Of a stretch of 64,000 nucleotides of DNA, positions 12,159 to 24,738 are shown piece after piece. The translations under genes were made by a program, and so were the position numbers. The notes beneath the pieces were generated by a model, which was not told where the DNA came from, ran no database searches, and was given only the letters and a program-made list of their open reading frames with translations. This DNA is from Brugia malayi (Eukaryota; Nematoda; Chromadorea; Rhabditida; Onchocercidae). The number at the start of each line of letters is the position of its first letter. Position 1 is the stretch's first letter. The DNA lies in assembly GCF_000002995.4 (NCBI RefSeq), contig NW_025062478.1:3262001-3326000 (forward strand). The letters run 5' to 3'.

Positions 12159-14021
12159 TGTCTAATTTTATTTAATATTAGTTTTTTTTCTTTTTTAATT
12201 TTATTTGATAAATGTAACTTAATGTAATTCATGTTATTATTATGTTGCAAATTTGAATTTTAAAAAGTTATTATGTATGTTTACAATAAAAAAGAAAAAA
12301 AAATGAACCTTAATGATTGTCATAAAAGAAAAAAATAAAACTATGAATTAAATTGCTTTTTCATTTTCTAATTTTTTTTTTTGTTAAATTAAGAAAATCA
12401 AAATATTAAACTCCACTGAGTTCATTAATTATTCTATTCTAGAATAATTTTAGTTATGGTAAATATTTACTTTTTGTATTTCTTTTTTTGTTTTTTATTT
12501 TTTTACACAAATATCTGAAAAATTGTTTTTTTTTTTTTTTTTTTTTTTTAATTTCTGAATTTTTCATCAATTTCATGCTGCTCTGTTGCTCTTGAATTAA
12601 TGATAGCTTTAAGTGAACCTTCTTTTACATTCCCAAACATGTTGAGTCATACAAAAGTTAAAATAATTTAAAATGACTGGAAATTAAAAATGAAATGAAA
12701 TCTGTAAATGTATGAAAAAATTTCTGGAATTAAATAAATTGAAATGTATTTGTTCAATTTGAAAATTTGAGTTGAATTAAATAAATTTTTTTTTTCTTAA
12801 ATGAATGAGAATAAAATAAACAATTTTTAGTGGTATAATTTTTTTTTTTAATGTAATTTTCAGTGTTTACTCTAAAATGATATATCCGGCACTTATGATA
12901 ATGCATAAAAGTCATAAAGAAATGCAAAAACAAAATGTTCTCTAATTACAACCGAATTTTTTTAAACAATTTCCCATCCTGAATATTGAATAAAATCGGT
13001 TGTTACATTCCGGATTGCTTGAAGCATTGACATCATACTGTTTAATTGAATTTTTTTCTTTTTAAATCACTCTTTAAAATTTGCATTTTAAGAAAATTAA
13101 ACTAAACATATACATTTTAAAGTTTCAAGAGAAATTTAAATGATTAATTTAAAAGATTTTTTTTAAATGATTTGAAATGAGCAGTACCGAGAAGTATTCT
13201 TCTGAAGCACTGAAATATTCTAAGTGATAAATTCATCTTCAAATGAGCTGAATTTATTAAAGTATTAGCTTTATTTATTGTTGCTGTTTATTTTTAACTA
13301 TTAACATAAAGTTAAGTCCAAATTTTATTTATTTATTTACTTATTTATTTATTCAGTAGATTTTTTATTTACTTATTAAATTCATTTGGAAGTTATTTAT
13401 GTCATACATTAAGTAATTTATGTATTCATTTATGCTTAAATTAATTTACAAGTTGTGATTTATTCTATTCATACGATTATAATAACTGTAAAAGGAGCAT
13501 AAATATTTGCGCCATTGCTTTTTTGAATCTTTAAAAGACAAATATTTAAAATTTATTTGCCTACAAATGCTAATAAATGTTAATGTTTACAATCTCAAAA
13601 AAAAAAAAAATTCTTTCGTTGCAAAAAAAAAAAAAGTTTAAAATAAACTTTTTAAGTGTTAAAATTTCTCCTTTAAATTGGTTTGTGTAATTTTTATTAA
13701 ATTATTCCTAATTTCCTAATTTTATTTATGTATAAATTTAACATTAATTATCTCTTAATTTTCTAAATTTTTTTTTTTTTAATTTAGAAGACTTTCTAAA
13801 TATGAAAATTCTACTCACATCATTTTTATGATGAATTTTTGTAAAAATCGTATTTTTTTTTTTTTGTTTATTTATTTGTTTCATTCTTTTACAGTTGCTT
13901 TATAATTTAAAATTGTAAAATATTTTTATGGTGGATTTTATTTTATTTAAGTTGTAGTTTTTTTTTTTATTTTTTTTTTTTTTAAATTGCTTTATAATTT
14001 ACGAATAAAAATACAAAATAT
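12159..14021. other. Intergenic, no gene seen
   Basis: About 1.9 kb between two convergent genes. It contains many homopolymer T and A runs and short TTTA repeats near 13320-13380. No exon with a recognisable product or RNA gene was found on either strand. Confidence 0.55.
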
Positions 14022-15546
14022 TTAAACTATTGCGGTGGTTAAATTTGTTTGAAAAAGTATCACAGAAAAATATTGAACAGAAAAATATAGAAAAGAATTT
14101 GGTAAATGTGTTATATAGCAACCAAAGCTATTACCAATAATACATTGCCATCCAATACCGTATGTCTTATCAAATGTTTCCTTCAATAATTTAGCAATTT
14201 GTTGTAAATTATAATTTTTCATATCAATTTCCTTTTGCACTAATTTTTGTGCAAACAATGCTTTTGCTTTATCCATTTCAATACTCTGTAAAAATTTTAA
14301 TTATTATTACAAAAGATATATCATTTAATTTTAATTATTATTACAAAAGATATATCATTTAATTTTAATTATTATTACAAAAGATATATCATTTAATTTA
14401 AATTATTATTACAAAAGATATATCATTTAATTTAATTATTATTACAAAAGATATATCATTTAATTTAATTATTATTACAAAAGATATATCATTTAATTTT
14501 AATTATTATTACAAAAGATATATCATTTAATTTTAATTATTATTACAAAAGATATATCATTTAATTTTAATTATTATTACAAAAGATATATCATTTAATT
14601 TAAATTATTATTACAAAAGATATATCATTTAATTTTAATTATTATTACAAAAGATATGTCATCAATTTAAATTACCAAAAATAAAAAAAAAAAATGAAAC
14701 ATAAATCATCGATAGATTAATTAGTAGAAATAGAGAAAAATGATAAAAGATAATCTTTTTTTTCTCTCTCTCTCAGAAATTATTCTCAATAAATATTTTT
14801 TTTTTTAATTTTAAACATTTATAATTATTAAAAAATCAATAAATATTAAAATTACATTAATACAAAAAAAAAAGAAAGAAAAGATTCGGATTGATAATTT
14901 ATATATTTTTGAAGTTATTTTTGCTGTTAATCAACTGTTATCAGCTAATTATTATAATTTTAATCATTCACTGATTCTTATCTTTGACAATTGAACTATT
15001 TTTGCTTTTAGTTCAATTTACCAAATTATTGAAATAATTGTGAAGATCAAATAAATAAAAGTAAAAAAAGGAGCGGAAGAGAGAGAGAGAGAGGGAGAGA
15101 GAAAGAAAGAAAGAAAGCGAAATGAATGCTAATTAGATGACACAAATTTAAATTAATTAACAAAAAATACCTACGTAATTCATCATCCTTTTTTATTTAT
15201 TTTCTTTTAGTTATCACAATTGTGCTTACTCAACTGCTTAATGAAAACAATAATATATCAAATGATATTAGAAATTGAATTTATTTCATTTTTTTGTTTA
15301 AAATTCTCATTTAATTTAAACTTAATTAGAATATTAAATAAAAGAATATACTTAATTACTTCATTTCTCACTTATAATAATAACAATACTTTAAGCAAGT
15401 TATTTCAATTTTAATCAGTAATTCATTTACCAATGCATTATCAAAAATTTATTAAGCAAACTGATCAATAAATTTATCTTTCAATCAATCAATCAATTAA
15501 ATTCGTCAAAAGCTTCACGTACGTCAATTGTAAATTTTTCACGCAT
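14022..15546 (-). CDS. Divergent LC8-type dynein light chain
   Basis: Two exons, 15546-15523 (MREKFTID) and 14285-14022, join in phase 0 through a GTACGT donor and a TTTTTACAG acceptor to give 95 aa; typical LC8 chains are about 89. The fold signature is clear: KETFDKTYGIGWQCIIGNSF at about residues 46-65, then GCYITH, in place of the family's [24 protein letters not shown] core, then a final strand (YFSVQYFSVILFQT). LC8 proteins are dimeric hubs of cytoplasmic dynein that also bind many short peptide motifs. The sequence is diverged and has a longer tail (NLTTAIV), so it is a paralogue rather than the conserved DLC-1. Exon 1 is short and rests on phase plus its match to the family's N-terminal VIKNADM strand. 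The 1.2-kb intron holds a minisatellite (14292-14660). It lies 613 bases downstream of the Kunitz gene on the same strand, too far for a typical operon. Confidence 0.82.
14292..14660. repeat. 34-bp AT-rich minisatellite, about 11 copies
   Basis: Tandem copies of a 33-34-bp unit with core TTATTACAAAAGATATATCA. Copies differ mainly by one T in the linking TTTAATTTTAA part, and the last copy has GATATGTCATC. The array lies wholly inside the intron of the dynein light chain gene, with its left edge only about 7 bases from the exon boundary at 14285. Confidence 0.95.
15061..15120. repeat. GA/GAAA-rich simple repeat
   Basis: Purine tract of GAGAGAGA followed by GAAA units, in the intron of the dynein light chain gene. 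No function assigned. Confidence 0.8.
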
Positions 15547-16159
15547 ATAGAAATGCAATATGCTATTATATTTTTATTTCACATATATTAATGAATGATT
15601 CATATTATAAATATTTGGTATGAATGCATATAATTGAAACAATAAATTTTGGCAGTACATCAGAACAATCCAACAGATAAAAAATAAATAAATAATGGCA
15701 GTAAGAATAATTATAGAATGAATTTAAAAAGTGAAAGTATACATTGAAGTTACCCTGTAACTTGATCACTAATCCTTTTCTCTATAAATACTTTAATAAT
15801 TTTAAACTTAGAAATGAGTTTATTCATTTTTGAATTTTAATCCTATGCAAAAATCTATGTTAAACTTCTATTACAATTTTGAAATTATAAAAATTCTACT
15901 ATTAATTTAACATTTATTTGTTTAGCTAATTTTACTGCATTTCATAGGAGAATTTTAATTTAATAGTATTATTGAATGTTTTTAATCAGTATAATTATCA
16001 GTGTAATCTTTAATCATTGATAATCTTTTTTATCTTTAGTTAATTTATTTAATAGTTCTATCATTAGTTGATCATTCTTATATTTTATCATTGCATATGC
16101 CAAAAGAGAGAGTAATTCTCTTATCATTTCTATTTAAAATTTTCAAATGATTATTTATC
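15547..16159. other. Intergenic between the Kunitz gene and the dynein light chain gene
   Basis: 613 bases of AT-rich DNA holding the 3' flank of the Kunitz gene and the promoter side of the dynein light chain gene, both read on the minus strand. No further gene seen. Confidence 0.5.
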
Positions 16160-19100
16160 TTATTTAGATGGTATTATCTCTATCATATCCATTTCTGCAT
16201 CTGATTCCTTTCTTTTTTTCAGTGTTTCCATTGTTGTTGTAATGATTTTCTCTGTATTCATTGATTCATCGATGGTTGAATGAGAAGTAAATATGGAAGG
16301 TAAAGTAGGTTGTACAGCTATTGTCAATGCCCATTGTCCTTCAACAAATTCTGCTGGAATATGTTTCGAAAAAGTTGATCCTTGATCTTCTAAAATTTAA
16401 TTTCTTTTTTTTTTTTTGAATTTATAGTATTATGCATTAATATATTGTAAATGCATTATTCCTCAGAAATACTCTCTTTTTTTTTTTTTAATTTGTAAAA
16501 TTTTATGCTTAAATAAACAAATATTGAATTGTTTATTTTTGTTGGAATTTTTAAGATTAGAAATTTGATATAAAAAATCGAAAGGAAAAAAAAAAATTCA
16601 GTAAGATTTAAAGTAGTAAGAATTAAGAATTACTATCATAGTTGATTATTATACAGTTAGGAATGAAATGTAAAACTAAAAATATATATGAATAAAAAAA
16701 AAAAAAAATGACACACGTCTGAACGTGAACGTAAACGTGAACTTACCATTTTCATTTTCAGTTTGTTGATCATATGCATAATTCTCATCTTCATAATCTT
16801 CAATGGTAACTAATTGCTTCTTTTGAACATCATCATCAACTGATGATGATGATGGACTGGCACTTATTGTTTCTGCAAAATGAGCATCCTGACGATCCGG
16901 AACGCGATCTGCAGCCACAATCATTTCAAACGGAAAACGTTCAGCATCCGGTTGCACCTCACTACGATGCCAATTTCCTTCCCTAACTGACTGATCGATT
17001 ACACTTTGATCCATTTCCAGTTCAGTGTTAGTAGGATTTGTTGGAATTTCCAGCAGGTCACGTACTAAAAATTTAGCATTCTGAATTAAATTCACGTTAA
17101 ATTCAAATGTCTTCTAATTAATTTCACGTCTTTTTACCATTTCCACTTATTCTCAAAGTTATTCGGGTGCACATGTTGATCTTTTGAAGTAATTAAGAGT
17201 CTAATAAGAGAGATTATTTTCATAGACTCTAGCAAATCATATCATAAAGTTAATAACAAACAACAACAACAAAAAAAAAAAAAAAAAAAAACAATCTGAA
17301 CAGTAATTAAGTTAAAACATTTTTCTTGAAGATTCATTGATGACACTTATCATTATACATAGTTACTTTTTACTTACCTTGACCTTGCACCTGATATGAA
17401 TCTGAAGAAGTCTGATAAGATGGCGTTTGTTGCTGACGTTGGGGTTGAGCTGTATACGTTGGCTGTTTTCCGTATTCTGAATCAAGTTCGTTCCCATTAT
17501 CTCTCTCCGGTACCTTCATCTGATCTGACCAATTTTCCCTTTGTTGTTGTTGTTGTTGCTGTTGTTGTTGCGCCCACCACCAATGTTGATGCATTTTTGA
17601 GGTGGCTTTTAGTAGTTTTCGATTTTTTTCTAACTGTTTTAATTTTTCAAAATTTAAAAGTTTCCGATGTTTTAACTTTGCATGTTTCATTTCTTCAGAT
17701 GTTTTAAAATTTCTTGATGAAGATTCACCAAAGGATTGATCGTTTCTTGAATTCAAATACTGTCCTTGTGCTGCTACTTGTTGCTGTTGTCGCCAAATCT
17801 CTTTGTCGTCTATTCGTTCTTTTGGTATGCGATTTTGCGCTGATTGAAGAGCTTGCTGATATCGTTGCAATTCTTGTTGATATAACATTGCTCGTTCATA
17901 TTCATCACGACGACGTTGTTCTATTAGTCTGTTACGTTCACGTAAAGCTTCAGCACGTGCACGTTCATAAATTTGCATTTGTTTTGCACGAAGATGTTCA
18001 GATGATTCAGTTGTTTGGTTCATTCGAATTTGATTATTTTGTGACATAATTTGACTATTTCGTGGTACTTCTCGTGATCCTGAATAACTGATTTGCCCGC
18101 CTGTCACGTTAATTCTTACTTTTTCTAAACGTTCTTGCGGTATTTGCATCCGTCCACGTTTTCGTATCATTATTTGACTATGATATCTCTGTCTTGGTTC
18201 TTGTTTAAAACGATTTGAAATCATTCTCCAACGTTGAGATGGATTATATCGTAGCAAATATTGATATCTTCTAGCCAATTGCGCACCACCACTTTGATCG
18301 TTTCGTGCATTCATTGCTTGCATTTTCTGAAATTATTAAAAAGTCATTAATATACACAAATTTTTTGTATATATCAAATTAAGTTGAATAATATTAGTTA
18401 TTTTTTCCTTTTTTTTTTTTTTTTTTATGAAACATTTATTTTGATCTATTTGTATTGATTGATCATCTATTTATTTTTCTTCAATCAGCTAACTCAAATT
18501 CAAATTTTACTCCTCATTTTGAATTTTTCACATTCATTTTCATATATGAAAAAAGTATTCCAATCAAGATGATTCATAGATTTTCATTTTCAATAATTAC
18601 AATTCTTTAATAAAATTAAAATCTGAGAAAATGTGGAGAGTATCTTATCTTTTCGGCTAATAATCTATTATGTTGTTTTCGTTGATATTCTCTATCATTT
18701 TTACTCGGTGATTTTACAAATAAATTACTGTACTGTCGTCCTTGTCTTGTTGGCATAGCTTCATTGAGCTGAAAAAAATTTTTTAAAAAATAAAAATGAA
18801 AAAAAAAAAAACAGTTCTGCAAATCTCTGAAATAAAATTTAAAAATTATTTAACTTTGCATTTAATCATCTTAGAATTTCACTATCTCTTTTTTTTTTTT
18901 AACAACTTCTTCATTTGATTTTTAACCATCCATTTTAATCAATCTGTTTATTTTATCAGTTAAAAGAAAATTATATTATAATTATGGAAGAAAACAAGTA
19001 AATTAGAAAAAAAAATTGACACAATTTGAGGAATAGAATTCAAACATATATCTGTGAAAAATTTTTTCTTGAAAATTATCAAATATTTCCAAGTTATGAA

Positions 19101-20845
19101 ACAAATTTCAAACTTTTTTCCTCTTCTAATTCAAATCAAATATTCCATACTGAAATTACTTACACGATAAATTTGATTACTTTTTGATTCAGGAATGAAA
19201 CGACGAAATGACATTTTTGTTTCGGAAGTGCGATTATCTGCATAAATTCCACAAATTGACATACAGTGCGTATAAGAGTAAAACATATTAGCATTACCAC
19301 CACAACCTGACCACCAACTAAAATTTTAATTATAATTTTTTAGATTTATAATAAATATTAAAATTTTGAAATTCTTAAACTTTCCAAAATAATGTATGAA
19401 ATATTTTCAACAAAATTTTGTAATATACTGTAAATTATTAATGAATAATATTTGAATTTTTTCCCAAATTTCCATAACAACAGAGTAGTTCACAAATTTA
19501 TAAATTAATTTTAATTCTATTTCAGTCAATTTATACTAAATAAGAAAACTCTAATTAAGCATATAGTTTAGTAGTAATTATTTGGATTTTTTCTTTTTAT
19601 GATTACCTAAGAAATTTAAATGAAATAAAATGAATGAAAAAAAAAAAATTTTTTTTTGAATATACCTGCAAACGCATTGCCGTATTCGCATATCAAAATG
19701 CCAACGTTCAAAATTACCATCACAATTACCCGGATCGTGGGGTAAAATACATCGTCTGCTAGGATCATCTGAGGATTGATACCTGCATGCTTGGTTACAT
19801 TCTGCAATTAGATAAAATATTAATCATAAAAATGTAAACATTGATCGTTTGATCAATTTAAATTTATCAAAATTTTTGATAAACAAAAAATATAATAAAT
19901 AAAAATGCAAAAAATCAGCCTTTTTTCTTGATTATCCGATCTTTAATTATTATATGTAAATTAATAATAAATTTTACCATCTGTGAGAATTTCTCAAATT
20001 AATTTTCTCCATTAACTAATTAAATTCTTTAAGAATTTAATGAATTAATTTTTCTAAAAAAAGTTTTAAATTTGAACATGCATTAACAATAAATAAAAAC
20101 CATAAATAAATTTTGCTAAATTCAAATTACAAATGAAATATTTTTGCTTTGTAAAACAAAAAATTTCTTTTTTTTTTTTTTTCTTCAATATTTCAATTAT
20201 TAGCTTCAAATAAATGCAAAAAATTTGTTAAAAGAAATTTTTAAAATTGATGAAAATGCTAAAGCAATTACTAATTTTCATATCATTTCACTGATAAATA
20301 TGAATTATAATTTACAATTATAACAAATTGCTTAGTAATTATCAAAATTTCAAATAATAATAATACTAATTTTCTTCTAATAGACTAATTTTAATTATTT
20401 AAAAGTAATTACAAATTACCATGCTATATTATACTTTTTATATTTAAAAATTTTTTATTTAAAAACTTATTTTTTAAAAGTATAATTAAAAACTTGCATG
20501 AACTTGCATTTACTGCATTTCTGCACTATAAAAATTGCTTTATATGCTTGCAATTGCAGTAATCAATTAATTCATACTGCAAATTTATTGAAAAGAAAAA
20601 CCTTCAAATGAATCAAAACGATTATCATTGCCCTCACAACCACCGTAGTGAAATTCTCGACATCGATGTGCGTATCGATCGTAGTACCATTTGGTTGTAA
20701 AACCGCGATCTTCACAAGTACCACGATTGGGATACTGATTACAACGAGCATTTTCTAGCATTTCTTGACAAACAGTCCATTTGATTAGTAAAAATAAAAT
20801 TATAGTTTTAAATATTATTTCCAATTTATTATTATAATTATCCAT
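16160..20845 (-). CDS. Secreted protein with two Kunitz domains and a long Q/R-rich tail
   Basis: Seven exons on the minus strand: 20845-20602, 19801-19666, 19317-19164, 18768-18718 (or to 18649), 18326-17378, 17064-16747, 16389-16160. The product is about 693 aa, or 716 with the longer exon 4. It begins with a signal peptide (IILFLLIKWTVC) and two Kunitz/BPTI domains at about residues 35-90 and 100-150. Each has the six expected cysteines; the second has one extra (CVC). The rest is low complexity: Arg/Gln-rich (RERNRLIEQRRRDEYERAM), a run of 11 Gln, then an acidic Ser-rich stretch. The residue after Cys2, the P1 site in inhibitory Kunitz domains, is Glu in the first and Asp in the second, so ordinary trypsin inhibition is unlikely. 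The start MDNYNN was chosen because a TTTCAG acceptor ends 3 bases upstream. Expected outside the cell, perhaps in cuticle or matrix; that role is inference. Confidence 0.85.
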
Positions 20846-21150
20846 TATCTGAAATATATAATAGTTAGATAAAATTTTATTTGAATAAAAATTCATTTAA
20901 TAAAGTATCGTTTAAATTTATCATCATAAATTTAAAAATGGTTGGAGAAAAAAGAAAATTCAAAAAACAAACATAAATAATAATTTTTGCTTATTTTTAT
21001 TGAATATCAGAAAAAAAATAAATAAATAATGTTTTTTTTTTTTTTTTTTTTCTTTTCACAGATTTACATAGCATTTAAATGATAATATTTGTATCAATTT
21101 TAAAATTTTTGTAAAGCAAATTTTTTTAATTCCAAAAAAAAAAAGCAAAG

Positions 21151-21244
21151 ATTATTTTTTACAAGTTTTTATATAATTTTCTTTTATTCCTATAAAAATT
21201 ATTTTTTACAAGTTTTTATATAATTTTCTTTTATTCCTATAAAA
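21151..21244. repeat. Tandem duplication of a 47-bp unit
   Basis: Two adjacent copies of the same 47 bases (start ATTATTTTTTACAAG, end CCTATAAAA), identical by eye, starting at 21151 and 21198. Confidence 0.9.
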
Positions 21245-22469
21245 TTGCTTTTTTTTTAAAAAAAAAAATTAATTTCAAAAATACAAAAAAAAAATTTTTT
21301 AAATTATTTAAAATTTTAAAAACTAAATATGTGTAAAATTATATTTCAAATTTCTAAGCTTACTGTTCAGGAAGAAGATAAAGGGAAGATACTGGCTGAA
21401 TTTGTTGTCAACATATGCTGTGGAAGTGCTTTTTTTTAACTTTTATAAGTTCAAACAGAAATAACATCAATTATTCATTGCAAACCAGACAATAGTAATT
21501 GAAATTTACTTTTTTTTTTTTTCTTTGGAATTGTCATTACTATTGTCTATCAAATTGACAAATTACTATCACTTATCTTTCCATCGTTTGAATTCACAGT
21601 TTATCAACTAAACTGAACATATACATATATTATATCATTTTTTTTTTTTTCATTTCTTATAAATATAAACTTTAATTGATTTGTCCAATATAATTTCTAA
21701 AGAAATAATTTTTTTTACAATTAATAAAATTTTTATATGTTTAATTTAAATTAGTTAAATTATTTTAAGCCTAAATTATCCTAAATTATAATTCTAAAAG
21801 TTGACACAACGAAATGCATTTGACCATTATAAGGTTGAAATGATATTACGTTAATTTTATTGTTTACCAATGAACTTTTTCAATTAAATCCATCAATTGT
21901 TTATTTCATATTTAATCTATCAAGAAGTTTTAAAATGAAAAAAAAAAAAAAAATGAATGATTGAGCAGTTGAACTGATTTGAAACAAAATGATTTGAAAA
22001 AAGAAAAAGCAATTTTTTCTTTTTTTAATTTTAGTAGATGAATAATATTTTTCAACATAAGATGAAAGAAGAATAAAATTAAATATAATTTAAAATATGA
22101 TCTTTGAATTTAACTGTAAAAAATCATTGCAACGATTTCAATGAATTCAAATGAATCAATTAAAAATAATTAATGAATTTCAAATTGCAATTTCATTGCA
22201 AATATCTTACAAACATTTTAAATGTTATTTAGTACAAAAAATAAAATTAATGTTTAAAAAGAAAAAAAAAAAGAAAAGAAAAGAAACAACATACCAATTG
22301 TTTAAAAAGTTTCACCCAGGAAAAGAAAGAAAGGAAACAAAAAAAAAAAGAAAAGAAAAATTTGCTTATCCCGTGGAATTTTTTACGTTATCGAACAGCT
22401 GCTAAATTGCAATTTCAAAAAGTACGCTCGATCAATTCAGTAAGTAATGATATTTGCAAAAGTCACTAA

Positions 22470-22531
22470 TTTTAATCTTAAAAGTAATTAATTACAGATA
22501 TTTTAATCTTAAAAGTAATTAATTACAGATA
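22470..22531. repeat. Tandem duplication of a 31-bp unit
   Basis: Two adjacent identical copies containing AAAAGTAATTAATTACAGAT, starting at 22470 and 22501. Each copy includes the palindrome TAATTA. Confidence 0.9.
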
Positions 22532-24388
22532 TTAGAAACGATACATTACTGGTAAAGATCGATTGGAAATGATTAACAATGCCAATATTTTAACATATTG
22601 AAAGATAACTTATATTATTGTAAGAAAAGAAACAAAAAATTAATTTCTTCGTTCAATTATTTATTAACTTAAAAATACATAAAAACAAAAAAAAAAAAAA
22701 AAAGAAAAGAACAATTTATTAATTTAAAAATTTCTTATATATAAAAATAAAAAAAATTGTGAAATGTTATTTATGCAAATAAATGTTGATATGGAATGTA
22801 GTAATTAGCTCTCTGTAGAAAATATCTTTTAAAAATTTCAATAATTTAAAAAAAAAAAAAACAAAAGAGGAAATCAATATAACACTAATTATCAAATAAA
22901 TATTTCAATTGTCAACAAATTACTGACAACAACAATTGATGCAAAAGAGGAAATAATCTAATATCTAAAGCTCAAATAATATTTTAATCAGAATAACATT
23001 CAAAGTAATTCAAATTTTGAACATTGGATATTCTTCTAGAAATTGATTATTTAATTGAAAATAACTAAAGAAATAACTGAAAAAAAGATATTATAAAACA
23101 AAAAAAAAAGATTCCTAAAAATTGTAATAATTGTGGAAATAATAGTAAAAAATAAGTAATTTCGTATTTAAAATCTATAATTTCAATATCCAACATACAC
23201 AAACATATACATATATACTATATTTAATCACTTAATAAAAATTGGATAACATTTTATTGATTTAAATTTTTTTTTTTTGTAAATAAACGTGAAAATGACA
23301 CACAAGAAAATGCATCTAATTGTAATGGAGGAATAAGAAATATAATTACAATTTGCTAATATTATTTTTATTACTATTATTACAATAATATTATTGGTAT
23401 AGCAATTTATTGAAAGGAAAAAATATATATATATATAAGTTAACAAAGCTCGAATGTTTTTTTATTAGATCAATTTTTGTTTAAAATTGATGATTACCAA
23501 GTTTGATGTTACTTTCAAATGACGATAATATCTGCATGATTTATCTGTAAGTTCTGAAATAAAATGCTGAAAATATCGCACAATTTATTATTGTTTAGAA
23601 AAATAGATCTAATGACGGAAAATTTCGCTCATTTACTGAGTAAAATTGAATAAATATCTGAAGTGTAGAATGGATATGACAAATTACTTACTATTATGCT
23701 AATATACATTAATACAATCTGACTACCTTAGCAAATCTCAGACTTTAAGTGTTACTACTAAACCTATGGAAATCTGTAAACCATTCTTTATATAATATAA
23801 TACCACAAATTATAAATGGAAAATATTTGTTTAATTAGACGAAGTTGTAATTAGACTAGTACTTGTTTTGTTAGTTTTAGATGATTTATAAATCTGAAAT
23901 AACTGAAAACCTGTTTCGTCGTAAGTTTATTCGTAGATGAAGATGAGATATTTAAACATCCTTATTCTAATTTCCAAAAGCATATAAGATGAAACGAAAT
24001 TATCGCCTACAATTATTTTATTTCACGAATAGCATCTCAAAAATTTAAATATCTTCCATCAATTTATTTTCATCCATTTAATACCATTGTTCTGTTTGCT
24101 TTCTCTTATCTTTGTAAAGTTTGCAAAGAATATTAAGTATGAAAACTGTTTTCATTTCATCATTATTCTATTTCTAATTAGACAAATACAAAAATCATAT
24201 ATAAACATTCAAAGCTCAGTCTCACAAAATTTTAAACGATATTATACCAACAATAAAAAAAAACCCATAGTTATAATTTTGTTTGTAATTTTTTTTTTTT
24301 CATAGTATTCATTCACAGTTATTATTTTTTCATTTCTTCATAGTTATTTTTTTGTAATGCTATCAGTGTTATTAAAATTCAGTTTTTT

Positions 24389-24598
24389 TTATAACCAATC
24401 ACTGATGATAATATCTTCAGTTACTCCAACTCTATTCATAAACAAGTTATATGGCATGCGGATTCCATCTGTTGAATAATCATTTTCTTTGTAGATATTA
24501 TTGCAAGGTATGAGATGTCCATCTTTGCTAACAAGTACAGTAGATGCAGAGTCCTGGTTATTAAATTTCTGACATCTCGAAATTTTCGAAATGTATTT
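24389..24598 (-). other. Unexplained 70-codon open exon just downstream of ATG5
   Basis: On the minus strand, 140 bases after the ATG5 stop, a TTTGTTTTAG acceptor opens a frame of 69 residues plus stop (KYISKISRCQK to EDIIISDWL). No stop interrupts it, it has varied amino-acid content, and its first base is phase 0. It has no Met near its start. Two AATAAA-type signals (24645-24650 and 24631-24636, minus strand) lie between it and the ATG5 stop. It could be an alternative last exon of ATG5, since exon 5 also ends in phase 0, or a chance open frame. I do not recognise the peptide. Confidence 0.35.
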
Positions 24599-24630
24599 CT
24601 AAAACAAAGAAATGTGTTTATAAAACAAAC

Positions 24631-24650
24631 TTTATTACTAAAATTTTATT
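24631..24650 (-). terminator. Candidate ATG5 polyadenylation signals
   Basis: Two AATAAA hexamers on the minus strand, about 90 and 105 bases after the ATG5 stop codon. Position and sequence fit 3' end formation of that transcript. Confidence 0.5.
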
Positions 24651-24738
24651 CGTCTTCTGTTGGATTTGCTACAATATACTAAGCTTGACTAAAATATGAT
24701 ACAGATATAAACAGTTTAAGTAATAGAACATTGTGCTG

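Larger units (their letters stand above)
20846..24388. other. Gene-poor spacer, 3.5 kb
   Basis: AT-rich DNA upstream of the Kunitz gene, with a 47-bp tandem duplication (21151-21244) and a 31-bp one (22470-22531). Short open frames exist (for example a Lys-rich one at 22151-22405), but they are translated homopolymer runs without splice partners. I see no gene. Confidence 0.6.

Noticed and set aside
17396..18049. Plus-strand open frames opposite the Kunitz gene
   Set aside because: They are antisense shadows of the Q/R-rich exon and have no splice partners or recognisable products.
22151..22405. Lys-rich 84-codon open frame
   Set aside because: Made of A-rich homopolymer runs, with no homology and no intron structure.
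24087..24305. Plus-strand 72-codon open frame
   Set aside because: Hydrophobic AT-rich translation with no splice signals or product similarity.
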